Program-made: the position numbers and the translations under genes | Origin: Ornithinimicrobium sufpigmenti | GTDB lineage: Bacteria > Actinomycetota > Actinomycetes > Actinomycetales > Dermatophilaceae | Direction of reading: 5' to 3' | Length of the DNA: 64,000 nucleotides | NCBI RefSeq assembly: GCF_004322775.1 | Contig: NZ_CP036403.1 | Span: 992,001 to 1,056,000 of the forward strand | Notes under the pieces: generated by a model | Told to the model about the DNA's origin: nothing | The model's input: the letters and a program-made list of their open reading frames with translations, nothing else | Databases searched by the model: none | Shown: in pieces, positions 10,327-19,680 of the stretch | Layout: every line of letters starts with the position of its first letter | How positions within the stretch are numbered: the stretch's first letter is position 1

Positions 10327-11694
10327 GTGAGGCGCGCCGACCGCCGCCGGCAGGAGGCCGGGCTGGACCGGGCGGCGCGGGCCCTGCAGCGTGCCCGCTC
10401 GGGGGACCTCACCGGGCTGCGCGCGATCCTGCACGGTGCCGACCTGCCGGTCGTGGTGGACGAGCTGGAGCGGATGGCGCCGGCCCAGCGGACGACGGCC
10501 TTCCGTCTCCTGCCCCGGGCCAGCGGCGTGCGGGCCTTCCAGATGCTCGCTCCCGCCGTCCAGGCCGACCTGCTCGGCGAGCTGGGCTCTCGCGACGTGA
10601 GCAGGTTGATCGCCGACCTCGACCCTGACGACCGTGCGCGGACCCTGGACGGCCTGGACCCGGACCTGGCGCGCCGGCTGCTGGCGGGTCTGCCCGAGGA
10701 CGAGCGCATCAAGACCCAGGAGGTCCTGGCCCACGAGCCGGAGACGGTCGGGCGCTGGGCCACGCCGGAGCTGGTCAGCGTGCCGGAGGACGCGACGGCG
10801 GGTGAGGCGCTGCGGGCGGTCCAGGAGGGGATCGGCGCGGCCGAGACGGTGTATGTCGTGCCGGTCGTCGACGCGGAGCACCGGGTGGTCGGGGTGGTCT
10901 CCCTGCGCCGGCTGCTCGCCACGGACCCGGAGGTGCCGCTGTCGGGCGTCATGCGGGAGCCGATCAGCGTCTACGCCAGCGACGACCAGGAGATCGGGGC
11001 CAACGTGGTCCGCGACCACGGCGCCCTCGCGGTGCCGGTCCTGGACGACCAGCACCGGCTGGTGGGGCTGTTCACCGTCGACGACGCCATGCGCGTGCTG
11101 CAGCTGGAGGAGGACGAGGACTCCGCCCGCACGGCCGGGACCAGCCGGCTGGCCAAGCCCTACCTGTCCACGTCCGTGGCCTCCCTGGTCCGCAGCCGGA
11201 TCGCCTGGCTGCTCATCCTCATCGTCGCCGCCACCCTGACCGTCAACGTGCTCGACTACTTCGAGGCCAGCCTGGAGCAGGTCGTCGCCCTGGCGCTGTT
11301 CATCCCGCTGCTCATCGGCACCGGGGGCAACGTCGGTGCGCAGGCTGCGAGCACGATGATCCGGGCCGTCGCCGTGGACGACGTGCGCTTCGCCGACCTG
11401 CCGCGCGTGCTGACCAAGGAGCTCGCCACCGGGGTGGCCCTGGGCGCGGCGTTGGCCATCGTCGCCTACGTCCCCGCCTGGTTCTTCACCGACGGACAGG
11501 TGGCGCTGGTGATCTGTCTCTCGCTCGTCGTGGTGTGCGCCCTGGCCGCGACCGCCGGCGGGCTGATCCCGCTGCTGGCCAGGCGCGCGGGCGTGGACCC
11601 GGCGGTCGTCAGCGCGCCGTTCATCACCACCTTCGTGGACGCGACCGGCCTGGTCGTCTACTTCCTCATCGCCGGGGCGGTCCTGGGGCTCTGA
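10327..11694 (+). CDS. mgtE: Magnesium transporter MgtE
   Basis: 455 aa, GTG start with GGGGGA upstream. Domains in order are: an MgtE_N superhelical domain (about 20-125), with paired acidic turns such as DLDPDDRARTLDGLDPD; two CBS domains (about 140-255); a connecting helix; and five membrane helices from about 295 to the end. The pore signature PLLIGTGGNVGAQAAS is present in the membrane part. The N and CBS domains sense cytosolic magnesium and gate the channel. There is no room upstream for a magnesium riboswitch. The gene converges on the SIMPL-domain gene across an 81-bp gap. Confidence 0.95.
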   Translation: MRRADRRRQEAGLDRAARALQRARSGDLTGLRAILHGADLPVVVDELERMAPAQRTTAFRLLPRASGVRAFQMLAPAVQADLLGELGSRDVSRLIADLDPDDRARTLDGLDPDLARRLLAGLPEDERIKTQEVLAHEPETVGRWATPELVSVPEDATAGEALRAVQEGIGAAETVYVVPVVDAEHRVVGVVSLRRLLATDPEVPLSGVMREPISVYASDDQEIGANVVRDHGALAVPVLDDQHRLVGLFTVDDAMRVLQLEEDEDSARTAGTSRLAKPYLSTSVASLVRSRIAWLLILIVAATLTVNVLDYFEASLEQVVALALFIPLLIGTGGNVGAQAASTMIRAVAVDDVRFADLPRVLTKELATGVALGAALAIVAYVPAWFFTDGQVALVICLSLVVVCALAATAGGLIPLLARRAGVDPAVVSAPFITTFVDATGLVVYFLIAGAVLGL

Positions 11695-11751
11695 GGTCTC
11701 GCTCGGCGCGAAGGACGAAGCCGGTGAGACAGGGCGGCCAGACGGGCGGCC

Positions 11752-11790
11752 GCATCGGGCGGCCGCATCGGGCGGTCACATCGGGCGGCC
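11752..11790. repeat. Three tandem 13-bp repeats
   Basis: Units at 11752, 11765 and 11778, all containing CATCGGGCGG, differ at one or two positions each. They span the stop codon of the SIMPL gene and contribute its last residues (PGRPM), so the C-terminus appears to have been shaped by local repeat expansion between two convergent genes. Confidence 0.8.
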
Positions 11791-12417
11791 AGGACGAGGG
11801 CTACCCTCGGGACGCAGCGCCCAGCTGATCTCGACCACCACCTGCACCTCCTGGTCGGCCGGGTCCACGGCCGGGCCGCCCGAGGCCAGCGCCGTCCTGG
11901 CGTCACCAGCCTCCCAGGGTCCCGGTGAGCGGTCCCCGACCTCCCGCGCCCAGAGCATCGGCCCCAGGCCGCGGTCACACAGCTCGGCCAGCTGCTCGGC
12001 CCGGCCGCGGGCATCCTCGACCGCCCGTTGCCGCGCGAGCTGCTCCAGCGCGCCGGTCTCGCTCACCTCCGGGCGCAGCCCGTTGACGCCGAGCGCGGAC
12101 CCGGTCGCCTGGGCCAGCCGGTGCACGAGCTCACCCGCCCGCGTCGGGTCCGGGGTCCGCACCTGCAGCGCCTGGTATGCGGTGTGCCCCACCTGGCGCC
12201 CCTGGTGGTCGTCGCGGGGATGCAGCCCGAGCCCGTGGGTCCGCAGGTCGTGGTCCGGCAGCGCTTCTCCCGCGGCGGCAGTGGCCTCGGTGAGCGCGTC
12301 CAGGGCCTCGGAGACGGTCGACCCGTGCCCCTCCAGCTGCAGGTCGAGCACGAGGGAGTCGGGGGCGGCGCCGGCCCGGCCGGTGCCGGTGACGACGACG
12401 GTGTCACGCGGGTCCAT
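11776..12417 (-). CDS. SIMPL (DUF541) domain protein
   Basis: 213 aa from the ATG at 12417. The BP26/OMP28-like SIMPL fold is recognisable: N-terminal VVVTGTGRAGAAPDSLVLD, the repeated small-hydrophobic strand pattern, ARQRAVEDARGRAEQLAEL and a C-terminal VVVEISWALRP. There is no signal peptide, so it is probably cytoplasmic. Function is unknown; some family members bind oligomeric partners. TACGAT ends six bases before the ATG with no ribosome site, so a leaderless mRNA is likely. A longer open frame would run through the tRNA-Gly gene and is rejected. Confidence 0.8.
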   Translation of the reverse strand: MDPRDTVVVTGTGRAGAAPDSLVLDLQLEGHGSTVSEALDALTEATAAAGEALPDHDLRTHGLGLHPRDDHQGRQVGHTAYQALQVRTPDPTRAGELVHRLAQATGSALGVNGLRPEVSETGALEQLARQRAVEDARGRAEQLAELCDRGLGPMLWAREVGDRSPGPWEAGDARTALASGGPAVDPADQEVQVVVEISWALRPEGSPRPGRPM

Positions 12418-12504
12418 GGGCCGATCGTAGGCCGATCGCACGCCGTCTGCCGAGGCTTCTCCCGGGACTGCTGGAGCCGGCTCGCGGCGCTGCGTGGGGA
12501 CTGC

Positions 12505-12578
12505 TGGAGCGGGTGACGGGAATCGAACCCGCGTAGCCAGTTTGGAAGACTGGGGCTCTACCATTGAGCTACACCCGC
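12505..12578 (-). tRNA. tRNA-Gly (anticodon TCC)
   Basis: The cloverleaf is clear on the minus strand: acceptor stem GCGGGTG paired with CACCCGC, D-arm GCTCAATGGTAGAGC, anticodon loop CTTCCAA within CCAGT/ACTGG, and T-arm CGGGTTCGATTCCCG. The 3' CCA is encoded (12507-12505). It is divergent from tRNA-Pro, 115 bp away. Confidence 0.97.
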
Positions 12579-12693
12579 GTGGTGGCCTTGCCCCGCTGGT
12601 GTGGGATCCGATGGGGATCGGATGCGGGATCGGGCCGACCGAACGGATAGTCTAACCCTCTGTCCCCGGGTGCTCCGCGCACCGGGGCAGGCG

Positions 12694-12767
12694 CGGGGTA
12701 TGGCGCAGCTTGGTAGCGCGTCCGCTTTGGGAGCGGAAGGCCGCCGGTTCGAATCCGGCTACCCCGA
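12694..12767 (+). tRNA. tRNA-Pro (anticodon TGG)
   Basis: Acceptor stem CGGGGTA paired with TACCCCG, D-arm GCGCAGCTTGGTAGCGC, anticodon loop TTTGGGA and T-arm CCGGTTCGAATCCGG. CCA is not encoded. A TAGTCT -10 element lies at 12648-12653, about 40 bp upstream. It sits directly in front of tig, a conserved actinobacterial arrangement. Confidence 0.97.
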
Positions 12768-12852
12768 CGACTTAGCATGGAGTCGACTGCCCGGTCGTGC
12801 ACCCCCTTCAACAGGCACGGCATACCCCCGAAACCCCTCTGGAGCACCCGCA

Positions 12853-14274
12853 GTGAAGAGCGCTGTCGAAAACCTGACCCCGACCCGGGTCAAGCTGACC
12901 GTCGAGGTCCCCGCCACCGACCTCAAGCCCCGGCTGGACGCCGCCTACAAGAGCATCGGTGCCAACGTCCAGATCCCCGGTTTTCGCAAGGGTAAGGTCC
13001 CCGCGCGGATCATCGACCAGCGCTTCGGCCGCGGCGCCGTGGTGCAGGAGGCGATCAACGACGCCCTGCCGGAGTACTACACCCAGGCCGTGCAGGAGCA
13101 CGAGCTGCGCCCGCTCGGACAGCCCGAGGTCAACCTGACCTCGCTGCCGATGGAGGACGGTCAAGACTTCGTCTTCGAGGCCGAGGTGGACATCGTCCCG
13201 GCCTTCGAGCTGCCCGACTTCTCCGACATCGAGGTCACCGTCGACGCGGTGCAGGCCAGCGAGGAGGACGTGCAGGCCCGCCTGGACAACCTGCGCGAGC
13301 GCTTCGGCACCCTGAAGACGATCAAGCGCAAGGCCAAGACCGGCGACCACGCCACGATCGACCTGTCCGCCAAGATCGGCGACGAGGAGATCGACTCGGT
13401 CACCGGCGTCTCCTACGTGATCGGCTCGGGCACGATGCTCGAGGGCCTGGACAAGGCGCTGCGCGGCACCAAGGCCGGAGACACCGTGGAGTTCGCCAGC
13501 CCGCTGGCCGGCGGCGACCGGGCCGGCGAGGAGGCCGAGGTCACCGTGACGGTGCAGACGGTCAAGGAGCGCGAGCTGCCCGAGCTGGACGACGACTTCG
13601 CCCAGCTGGCCAGCCAGTTCGACACCATGGAGGAGCTCGAGGCCGACCTGCGCAAGCAGGCCGAGCAGGGCGCGAAGTTCGAGCAGGGCATCTCCGCGCG
13701 GGACAAGGTCCTGGACGCGATGCTCGAGCGCGTGGACATCCCGGTCCCCGAGAGCCTGGTCGAGGCCGAGGTGCACCGGCACCTGGAGGACGAGAACCGC
13801 CTGGACGACGACGTGCACCGCGCCGAGGTCACCGAGTCCACCACCAAGGCGATGCGCACCCAGTTCCTCCTCGACGCGATCGTCGAGCGCGACGAGGTCC
13901 AGGTCGACCAGGGTGAGCTGATCGAGTACATCATGATGACCGCCCAGCAGTACGGGATGAACCCCCAGGAGTTCGCCCAGCAGATCGACCAGGGCGGCCA
14001 GGTGCAGTCCATGGTCGCCGAGGTCGGCCGCCGCAAGGCGCTGGCGTCCGTGCTGGAGGCCGCCAAGGTCGTCGACGGCGAGGGCAACGTCATCGACCTC
14101 AACGAGATCGACCCGGACGCCGAGGACGACGAGGACCTCGAGGAGCTTGACGACCTCGAGACGGTCGAGGACCTGGGCGAGGAGGCCGAGGTTGCGGCCG
14201 ACGCCGAGTCCGGCGAGACCGAGGTCGACGCGGCCGGCTCCGAGCAGCACGCCGACGCCGACGCGAAGGCCTGA
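12853..14274 (+). CDS. tig: Trigger factor, ribosome-associated chaperone and prolyl isomerase
   Basis: 473 aa. It binds nascent chains at the ribosome exit tunnel. The GTG at 12853 with GGAG eight bases upstream is chosen because the protein then begins MKSAVENLTPTRVKL, the conserved family start. The ribosome-binding loop IPGFRKGKVP is at about 40-50. The FKBP-type PPIase domain (about 160-245) contains GDHATIDLSAKIGDEE and SGTMLEGLDKALRG, and the C-terminal chaperone arms follow. A highly acidic tail of about 60 residues (EDDEDLEELDD) is an actinobacterial feature. A strong hairpin follows the stop. Confidence 0.97.
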   Translation: MKSAVENLTPTRVKLTVEVPATDLKPRLDAAYKSIGANVQIPGFRKGKVPARIIDQRFGRGAVVQEAINDALPEYYTQAVQEHELRPLGQPEVNLTSLPMEDGQDFVFEAEVDIVPAFELPDFSDIEVTVDAVQASEEDVQARLDNLRERFGTLKTIKRKAKTGDHATIDLSAKIGDEEIDSVTGVSYVIGSGTMLEGLDKALRGTKAGDTVEFASPLAGGDRAGEEAEVTVTVQTVKERELPELDDDFAQLASQFDTMEELEADLRKQAEQGAKFEQGISARDKVLDAMLERVDIPVPESLVEAEVHRHLEDENRLDDDVHRAEVTESTTKAMRTQFLLDAIVERDEVQVDQGELIEYIMMTAQQYGMNPQEFAQQIDQGGQVQSMVAEVGRRKALASVLEAAKVVDGEGNVIDLNEIDPDAEDDEDLEELDDLETVEDLGEEAEVAADAESGETEVDAAGSEQHADADAKA

Positions 14275-14311
14275 TCCACCCGAGCGGCCGCTCGGCCGCT
14301 CCCCATACGAG

Positions 14312-14346
14312 ACGTGCGGGTGCCTGCGCTGCAGGCACCCGCACGT
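14312..14346. terminator. Hairpin between convergent tig and baeRF genes
   Basis: Perfect 16-bp stem, ACGTGCGGGTGCCTGC paired with its complement, around a three-base GCT loop. No T-tract follows on the plus strand. It probably acts in both directions between tig and the convergent gene ending at 14409. Confidence 0.8.
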
Positions 14347-14408
14347 TCGTCTCGGGTCACTGGTCCGGGTCTCCGACCTCCTGGGCGCCGTCGGCGCCGT
14401 TGTGGACG

Positions 14409-15506
14409 TCAGGGTGCGTAGCGCAGGATGCCCGCCGCCTGGGCTTGCCCGGGCAGGTCGTCCGTGCGGACGGCGAGCACGCGCGCACCGGTGCCGATCG
14501 CGCGGGCCGCGATCTCCTCGAGCACGTCCTGATCGCTCTCGCCGAGGGTCAGGGTGCCGTCCTCGGAGATCCTCCCCTCGACGTGGGCGTCCATGTCGAC
14601 CAGCAGGGTCGCCACCGCGCCGATGGTGACCGCGCGGGCCAGGTCGGCGAGGTCGTTGGTGGCCCGGCCGTTGGCCTGACGGTCGCCGAAGGTCTCGTGC
14701 AGCCCGGCCAGCTCGGCGGCGTAGGTGCGGTCCAGGATCCCCCGGGCGGCGTCCGCCAGCTCGGCCTCGGAGAGCGTGTCCGGGTTGCCGTCGATGCCCT
14801 CCGGCGCCAGCTCGCCATACCCGGTGAGGTTGCGGAAGATGCTGGCGAGCGGCTCGGCCGCTGCCAGGATGAGCGGCAGCGAGTCGCCCCGCAGCACGGG
14901 CCGCAGCGTGCGGTCGACCTCGCGGGCGTACTGGGTCAGGCGCACCTTGATCCCCTCGTCGCCCTGGCGCCGGCCGCCGGGCGCGGACCGGGCCAGGTTG
15001 TCCACCCCGAGCCGGCTGGCAGCGTCGGCCGGCATCCCGGGCACGCGGACCTCCGTGGCCGGGCCGTCCGCGTTGACCCGGACCAGGCGCGCCCTGTTCT
15101 GCGAGAGGGCCAGGACGTAGGCGGCCTGGGGGAAGGTCACCGCACGCAGCAACGGCGTGATGGTGAACCGGTCACCGACCGTGGCCTCGGCCGACAGGAG
15201 GTTGGGCAGCCGGTAGGAGGTGGTCCGGGTGGGCGTGGCGAAGATCGCCAGGCTGCGGCCGAGCTCGCGGAAGAAGCCGGTGTCGTCGAGCAGGTCTCGC
15301 AGGTTCTCCTCGACCTGGGCGGCGGTCCGCTTGTCCGCGTGCTCCCGGACGGTCGCCAGCGCCTCGTCCACCAGGGCGCGGGCCTGCAGCCGGTCGTGCT
15401 CGGCGTCCGGCGGGGTGCTCGTGGGCAGGTAGATGCTGAGGCTCAACGGGTCGCGGGCGGCGGCGAGCCGCTCGATGTCGCTCCTGGTCGGCATGTCGAT
15501 GTGCAC
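14409..15506 (-). CDS. Bacterial archaeo-eukaryotic release factor-like protein (baeRF family)
   Basis: 365 aa from a GTG at 15506, with AAAGG nine bases upstream. The sequence IERLAAARDPLSLSIYLPTS at the N-terminus, the central region (AYVLALSQNRARLVRVNADG) and the C-terminal RISEDGTLTLGESDQDVLEE match baeRF proteins. These are bacterial relatives of the eRF1/Pelota domain, proposed to act on stalled ribosomes or stress responses; no activity is established for this branch. It lies in the minus orientation between tig and clpP1, next to an EamA transporter 103 bp upstream. Confidence 0.7.
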   Translation of the reverse strand: MHIDMPTRSDIERLAAARDPLSLSIYLPTSTPPDAEHDRLQARALVDEALATVREHADKRTAAQVEENLRDLLDDTGFFRELGRSLAIFATPTRTTSYRLPNLLSAEATVGDRFTITPLLRAVTFPQAAYVLALSQNRARLVRVNADGPATEVRVPGMPADAASRLGVDNLARSAPGGRRQGDEGIKVRLTQYAREVDRTLRPVLRGDSLPLILAAAEPLASIFRNLTGYGELAPEGIDGNPDTLSEAELADAARGILDRTYAAELAGLHETFGDRQANGRATNDLADLARAVTIGAVATLLVDMDAHVEGRISEDGTLTLGESDQDVLEEIAARAIGTGARVLAVRTDDLPGQAQAAGILRYAP

Positions 15507-15609
15507 GGTGTGCTGCCTTTCTCCCGAGGGTGATCGGTGCGGTCCTCCCACCATCTCAAGGCAGCGGGCGCGGCACCACCAGGGGTATGCGGCGGCACGG
15601 GTCCGACTG

Positions 15610-16542
15610 CTAGCGCGTCACCGGGGCGCGGGTGCGGGCGACGACGGCCGGTCGCGCGGACCGTTGCTCGTGCAGCGAGAGGCAGACCACGGTGACCAGC
15701 ACGATGCCTACGCCCACCCACTGGCTGGCCTCGGGCCGGCTGCCGAAGGCGACCACGCCGATGAGCGCGGCCGTGAGCGGGAAGGCCAGCTCGGCCAGGG
15801 TGGCCCGGGAAGCCGGTGTGCGCCCCAGGGCAAGGTAGTAGAGGACGAGCGCCAGCAGCCCGGGCAGGAGCGCGAGCAGGATCACCTGGGGTGCGGCGGA
15901 CCAGCTCAGGGCCAGGGGTGTCCGGGTGACGCCGGCGACCACCGCCAAGGTGGCCAGGCCGATGCTGAAGCGCAGCGCGGTGAGGTCCTTGAAGGAGAGC
16001 TCCGCGCTGGCGAGGCGGCCGAGGACGGTGCCCGCGCCCCACAGCGCGGCCGCGCCCACGGCCAGCAGCGCCGCCTGGGCCGAGGCCACGCTCACCGCGA
16101 GCGGGTCGGGGAAGGTCAGCAGCCACGCACCGACGAGGGCGGGAAGCAGGAAGGACAGGTAGCTGCGACGCAGGCGTTCACCGAGCAGGAGCGCCGCCAG
16201 GGCGAGGGCCAGCAGCGGCTGCAGCTTCTGCAGGACCTGCGGGGTGATGGGGTCGCCGACGGCGAAGGCGAGGGTGAACAGCACGGTCGCCAGCGCCGAG
16301 GACCCGGCGCCGATGACCAGGACCGCGCCCTGCGTACGGCGGGACGCCGCCAGCACGCGGCGCACGGCAGGGAGAAGCCAGGGCAGCACGAGCAGGGTCA
16401 GCACCAGGTGCTCCCAGAAGACGATCGCGAGCGAGGGGAACTGCGCAGTCAGCGGCCCGCGCCACAGCGCGGACAGCCCCCACAGGGAGGCAGCCAACGC
16501 CACCAGCCAGGTCCGGTCCCCTCGAGAGCCCACGTCAGTCAC
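15610..16542 (-). CDS. EamA/DMT-family permease
   Basis: 310 aa with about ten membrane helices and the internal duplication of two five-helix EamA units (first VALAASLWGLSALW, second LLAVGAAALWGAGTVLGRLA). It is an inner-membrane exporter of small metabolites; the substrate cannot be read from sequence. The GTG at 16542 gives VTDVGSRGDRTWL and follows CACGCT by six bases. The frame is open further upstream, but that extension translates the 22-bp repeat array at 16593 and is rejected. Divergent from clpP1. Confidence 0.85.
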   Translation of the reverse strand: MTDVGSRGDRTWLVALAASLWGLSALWRGPLTAQFPSLAIVFWEHLVLTLLVLPWLLPAVRRVLAASRRTQGAVLVIGAGSSALATVLFTLAFAVGDPITPQVLQKLQPLLALALAALLLGERLRRSYLSFLLPALVGAWLLTFPDPLAVSVASAQAALLAVGAAALWGAGTVLGRLASAELSFKDLTALRFSIGLATLAVVAGVTRTPLALSWSAAPQVILLALLPGLLALVLYYLALGRTPASRATLAELAFPLTAALIGVVAFGSRPEASQWVGVGIVLVTVVCLSLHEQRSARPAVVARTRAPVTR

Positions 16543-16592
16543 CGGGCCAGCGTGCCAGACCCCCTCCAGCGCCAGGCACGCACACCATCGAT

Positions 16593-16692
16593 CCCGACCG
16601 GACACGGCGAAGGGCCCGACCGGACACGGCGAGGAGCCCGATCGGACACGGGGAGGGGCCAGCCTTTCGGCGCGCTCCGTCACCCCTTGCGC
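16593..16692. repeat. 22-bp tandem repeat array (locus C), degenerate right arm
   Basis: Three clear 22-bp units at 16593, 16615 and 16637, each containing GACCGGACACGG or GATCGGACACGG. Orientation then switches: CCTTTCGGCG at about 16663 and CGCTCCGTCACCCC at about 16673 resemble decayed reverse-oriented units. The array lies between the divergent EamA and clpP1 genes, upstream of the clp promoter region. Confidence 0.75.
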
Positions 16693-16830
16693 TCACGGCG
16701 AACACGCCCGCCCCGCGGGACTAGGGCGCAGGGGGTGGACGTTAGGGTCGACAACAGGTGTCCCGCCGCCGCCCCCGTCGCCCGGCGAGCCGGGACACGG
16801 CATACCTCGCACGAGAAGAGAAGAGGGAAC

Positions 16831-17463
16831 ATGACCGATCACGGCCCCGCCCGCACCTCCGCCACCACCCCCGTGGTGATGGCCGATCGCCCGATGGGCG
16901 GCCTGGACGACCAGATCTACAACCGTCTCCTCCGGGAGCGCATCATCTTCCTGGGCTCCGACGTCCGCGACGACAACGCCAACGCGATCTGCGCCCAGTT
17001 GCTCCTGCTCTCGGCTGAGGACCCGGACAAGGACATCTGGCTCTACATCAACTCCCCGGGTGGCTCGGTGACCGCCGGCATGGCGATCTTCGACACCATG
17101 AAGTGGATCCCCAACGACGTGGCGACCGTGGCGATGGGCCTGGCCGCGTCGATGGGCCAGTTCCTGCTCTCGGCCGGCACCAAGGGCAAGCGCTACGCCA
17201 CCCCGCACGCCCGGGTGATGATGCACCAGCCCTCCGGCGGCATCGGCGGCACCGCCTCCGACATCAAGATCCAGGCCGAGCAGATGCTGCACATCAAGAA
17301 GCAGATGGCCGAGCTGATCGCCGAGCACACGGGCCAGAGCGTGGAGCAGATCGAGGCCGACTCTGACCGCGACCGCTGGTTCACCGCGGCCGAGGCCAAG
17401 GAGTACGGCTTCGTGGACCACGTCTACGAGACCTCCTCCTCGGCCTCCCAGGACCAGGCCTGA
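16831..17463 (+). CDS. clpP1: ATP-dependent Clp protease proteolytic subunit 1
   Basis: 210 aa. A serine peptidase subunit of the ClpP1P2 barrel, which degrades proteins delivered by ClpX or ClpC. Catalytic S107 is in [10 protein letters not shown]132 in MMHQPSGG, and the Asp near 181-183 in ADSDRDRWF. Oligomer contact and handle segments ([19 protein letters not shown]) are intact. AAGAGGGAAC precedes the ATG. TTAGGGT at 16742-16748 could be the -10 of an mRNA with a leader of about 75 bases. Paired with clpP2 31 bp downstream. Confidence 0.97.
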   Translation: MTDHGPARTSATTPVVMADRPMGGLDDQIYNRLLRERIIFLGSDVRDDNANAICAQLLLLSAEDPDKDIWLYINSPGGSVTAGMAIFDTMKWIPNDVATVAMGLAASMGQFLLSAGTKGKRYATPHARVMMHQPSGGIGGTASDIKIQAEQMLHIKKQMAELIAEHTGQSVEQIEADSDRDRWFTAAEAKEYGFVDHVYETSSSASQDQA

Positions 17464-17494
17464 CGGCGACCACAGACAAAGGACGAGAGCTGAC

Positions 17495-18190
17495 ATGACC
17501 CAGCCCCACAGCCCCTACGCCGGCGGCGCCTGGATGGGCGGCGCCCCCGCGGGCGGCCACCTGCAGGCGCCTGCCCCCAGCAGCCGCTACATCCTGCCGC
17601 AGTTCGAGGAGCGCACCTCCTACGGCACCAAGCGTCAGGACCCCTACACCAAGCTGTTCGAGGACCGCATCATCTTCCTCGGCGTCCAGGTGGACGACGC
17701 GTCGGCCGACGACGTCATCGCCCAGCTGATCGTCCTGGAGAGCCAGGACCCGGACCGCGACATCCTGATGTACATCAACAGCCCCGGTGGCAGCTTCACC
17801 GCGCTGACCGCGATCTACGACACCATGCAGTACATCAAGCCCGACGTGCAGACCTTCGTCATCGGGCAGGCCGCCTCCGCGGCCGCCGTGCTGCTGGCCG
17901 CCGGTGCCCCCGGCAAGCGGTTCTCCCTGCCCAACGCCCGCGTGCTGATCCACCAGCCCGCGCTCATGGGCGGCGAGTACGGGCAGGCCTCCGACATCGA
18001 GATCCAGGCCAACGAGGTGCTGCGCATGCGCGCCTGGCTGGAGGAGACCTGGGCCAAGCACTCCGGCCGACCGGTCGAGCAGGTCCGCAAGGACATCGAG
18101 CGCGACAAGATCCTCACCGCCGCCGAGGCCAAGGAGTACGGCCTCATCGACGAGGTGCTCGCCTCGCGCAAGGCCTCCCTCGACGACTGA
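17495..18190 (+). CDS. clpP2: ATP-dependent Clp protease proteolytic subunit 2
   Basis: 231 aa. The second ClpP subunit, which in Actinobacteria forms a hetero-tetradecamer with ClpP1. Catalytic S128 is in [14 protein letters not shown] and H153 in LIHQPAL; the Asp lies in KDIERDK near 210. The N-terminal extension ([15 protein letters not shown]) is Gly- and Ala-rich and probably a propeptide removed on maturation. GACGAGAG precedes the start. A 16-bp hairpin follows the stop, separating it from clpX. Confidence 0.97.
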   Translation: MTQPHSPYAGGAWMGGAPAGGHLQAPAPSSRYILPQFEERTSYGTKRQDPYTKLFEDRIIFLGVQVDDASADDVIAQLIVLESQDPDRDILMYINSPGGSFTALTAIYDTMQYIKPDVQTFVIGQAASAAAVLLAAGAPGKRFSLPNARVLIHQPALMGGEYGQASDIEIQANEVLRMRAWLEETWAKHSGRPVEQVRKDIERDKILTAAEAKEYGLIDEVLASRKASLDD

Positions 18191-18206
18191 GCCCACCCTG
18201 CAGCGC

Positions 18207-18241
18207 AACGCGCCCGGTCACCTGGGGTGACCGGGCGCGTT
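18207..18241. terminator. Hairpin after clpP2
   Basis: Perfect 16-bp stem beginning AACGCGCCCGGTCACC with a TGG loop, 17 bases after the clpP2 stop. Only TCTGT follows, so it lacks a real T-tract. It probably ends the clpP1-clpP2 transcript and leaves clpX on its own promoter. Confidence 0.8.
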
Positions 18242-18396
18242 CTGTGTGTCGAGGTCGCACGCCTGCGGTATGGCGTGGAGGCGGGCTCCTGAGCGGGGCC
18301 GGGCGCGTTGCGCCCAGAGCGGACAGTCGGCAACACACCTCGGCCCTGAGCGCAAAAGCCTGTCGCCGTCCGGTCCGGCAAGGTAGCGTCGGGGGC

Positions 18397-19668
18397 ATGG
18401 CACGAATGGGTGAGAGCAGCGACCTGCTGAAGTGCTCCTTCTGCGGGAAGAGCCAGAAGCAGGTCAAGAAGCTGATCGCCGGCCCTGGCGTGTACATCTG
18501 CGACGAGTGCATCGACCTGTGCAACGAGATCATCGAGGAGGAGCTGGCCGAGTCCAGCGACCTGGGGCTGGGCCAGCTGCCCAAGCCGCGGGAGATCTTC
18601 GACTTCCTGCAGCAGTACGTCGTCGGCCAGGACCCGGCCAAGCGTGCGCTCGCGGTCGCGGTCTACAACCACTACAAGCGGATCCAGGCGGGGGAGGGCG
18701 TCCGGGGGGACGACGCCGTGGAGATCGCCAAGTCCAACATCCTGCTGATCGGGCCCACCGGCTGCGGCAAGACCTACCTGGCCCAGACGCTGGCGCGGAT
18801 GCTCAACGTGCCGTTCGCGATCGCCGACGCGACTGCCCTCACCGAGGCCGGCTATGTCGGTGAGGACGTCGAGAACATCCTGCTCAAGCTCATCCAGGCC
18901 GCGGACTTCGACGTCAAGAAGGCCGAGACCGGGATCATCTACATCGACGAGATCGACAAGATCGCCCGCAAGAGCGAGAACCCCTCGATCACCCGTGACG
19001 TCTCCGGCGAGGGCGTGCAGCAGGCGCTGCTGAAGATCCTGGAGGGCACCGTCGCCTCCGTCCCGCCGCAGGGTGGGCGCAAGCACCCCCACCAGGAGTT
19101 CATCCAGATCGACACCGGCAACGTGCTGTTCATCGTCGGCGGCGCCTTCGCCGGCATGGAGAAGATCATCGAGGCCCGCACCGGCAAGCAGGGCCTGGGC
19201 TTCGGGGCCGAGCTGAAGTCGGCTGCCGACGCCAACGAGCACTTCGCCGAGGTGCTGCCCGAGGACCTGATGAAGTTCGGTCTCATCCCCGAGTTCATCG
19301 GTCGCCTGCCGGTCATCACCACGGTCACCCCGCTCGACCGCGACGCGCTGGTCAACATCCTCACCGAGCCGCGCAACGCCCTGGTCAAGCAGTACCAGCG
19401 GATGTTCGAGATCGACGGCGTGGAGCTGGAGTTCGAGGACGACGCGCTCAACGCCATCGCCGACCAGGCGCTGCTCCGCGGCACCGGTGCGCGAGGCCTG
19501 CGCGCCATCCTCGAGGAGGTCCTGCTGCCGGTGATGTTCGACGTCCCCAGCGACGACGAGATCGCCAAGGTGGTCATCACCGGTGACGTGGTCGCCAAGA
19601 ACGTCAACCCCACGATCGTGCGCCGCGAGGTGCCCCGCAAGCGCACCCAGCGCAAGGAGAGCGCCTGA
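18397..19668 (+). CDS. clpX: ATP-dependent Clp protease ATP-binding subunit ClpX
   Basis: 423 aa. An AAA+ unfoldase that recognises substrates and feeds them to ClpP. The N-terminal zinc-binding domain has C13, C16, C35 and C38 (CSFCGK, then CDECIDLC). Walker A GPTGCGKT is at 119-126 and Walker B IIYIDEID near 180. The ClpP-docking IGF-type loop lies in the usual place (IPEFIGRLP). The ATG at 18397 is chosen; TAGCGT at 18384-18389 ends seven bases before it, which fits a leaderless mRNA. Convergent with the next gene, only 12 bp away. Confidence 0.97.
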   Translation: MARMGESSDLLKCSFCGKSQKQVKKLIAGPGVYICDECIDLCNEIIEEELAESSDLGLGQLPKPREIFDFLQQYVVGQDPAKRALAVAVYNHYKRIQAGEGVRGDDAVEIAKSNILLIGPTGCGKTYLAQTLARMLNVPFAIADATALTEAGYVGEDVENILLKLIQAADFDVKKAETGIIYIDEIDKIARKSENPSITRDVSGEGVQQALLKILEGTVASVPPQGGRKHPHQEFIQIDTGNVLFIVGGAFAGMEKIIEARTGKQGLGFGAELKSAADANEHFAEVLPEDLMKFGLIPEFIGRLPVITTVTPLDRDALVNILTEPRNALVKQYQRMFEIDGVELEFEDDALNAIADQALLRGTGARGLRAILEEVLLPVMFDVPSDDEIAKVVITGDVVAKNVNPTIVRREVPRKRTQRKESA

Positions 19669-19680
19669 CGGCTGCCCGGC

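Noticed and set aside
12418..12564. N-terminal extension of the SIMPL gene
   Set aside because: The extension would be translated from the tRNA-Gly gene. The ATG at 12417, with TACGAT six bases upstream, gives a normal family N-terminus.
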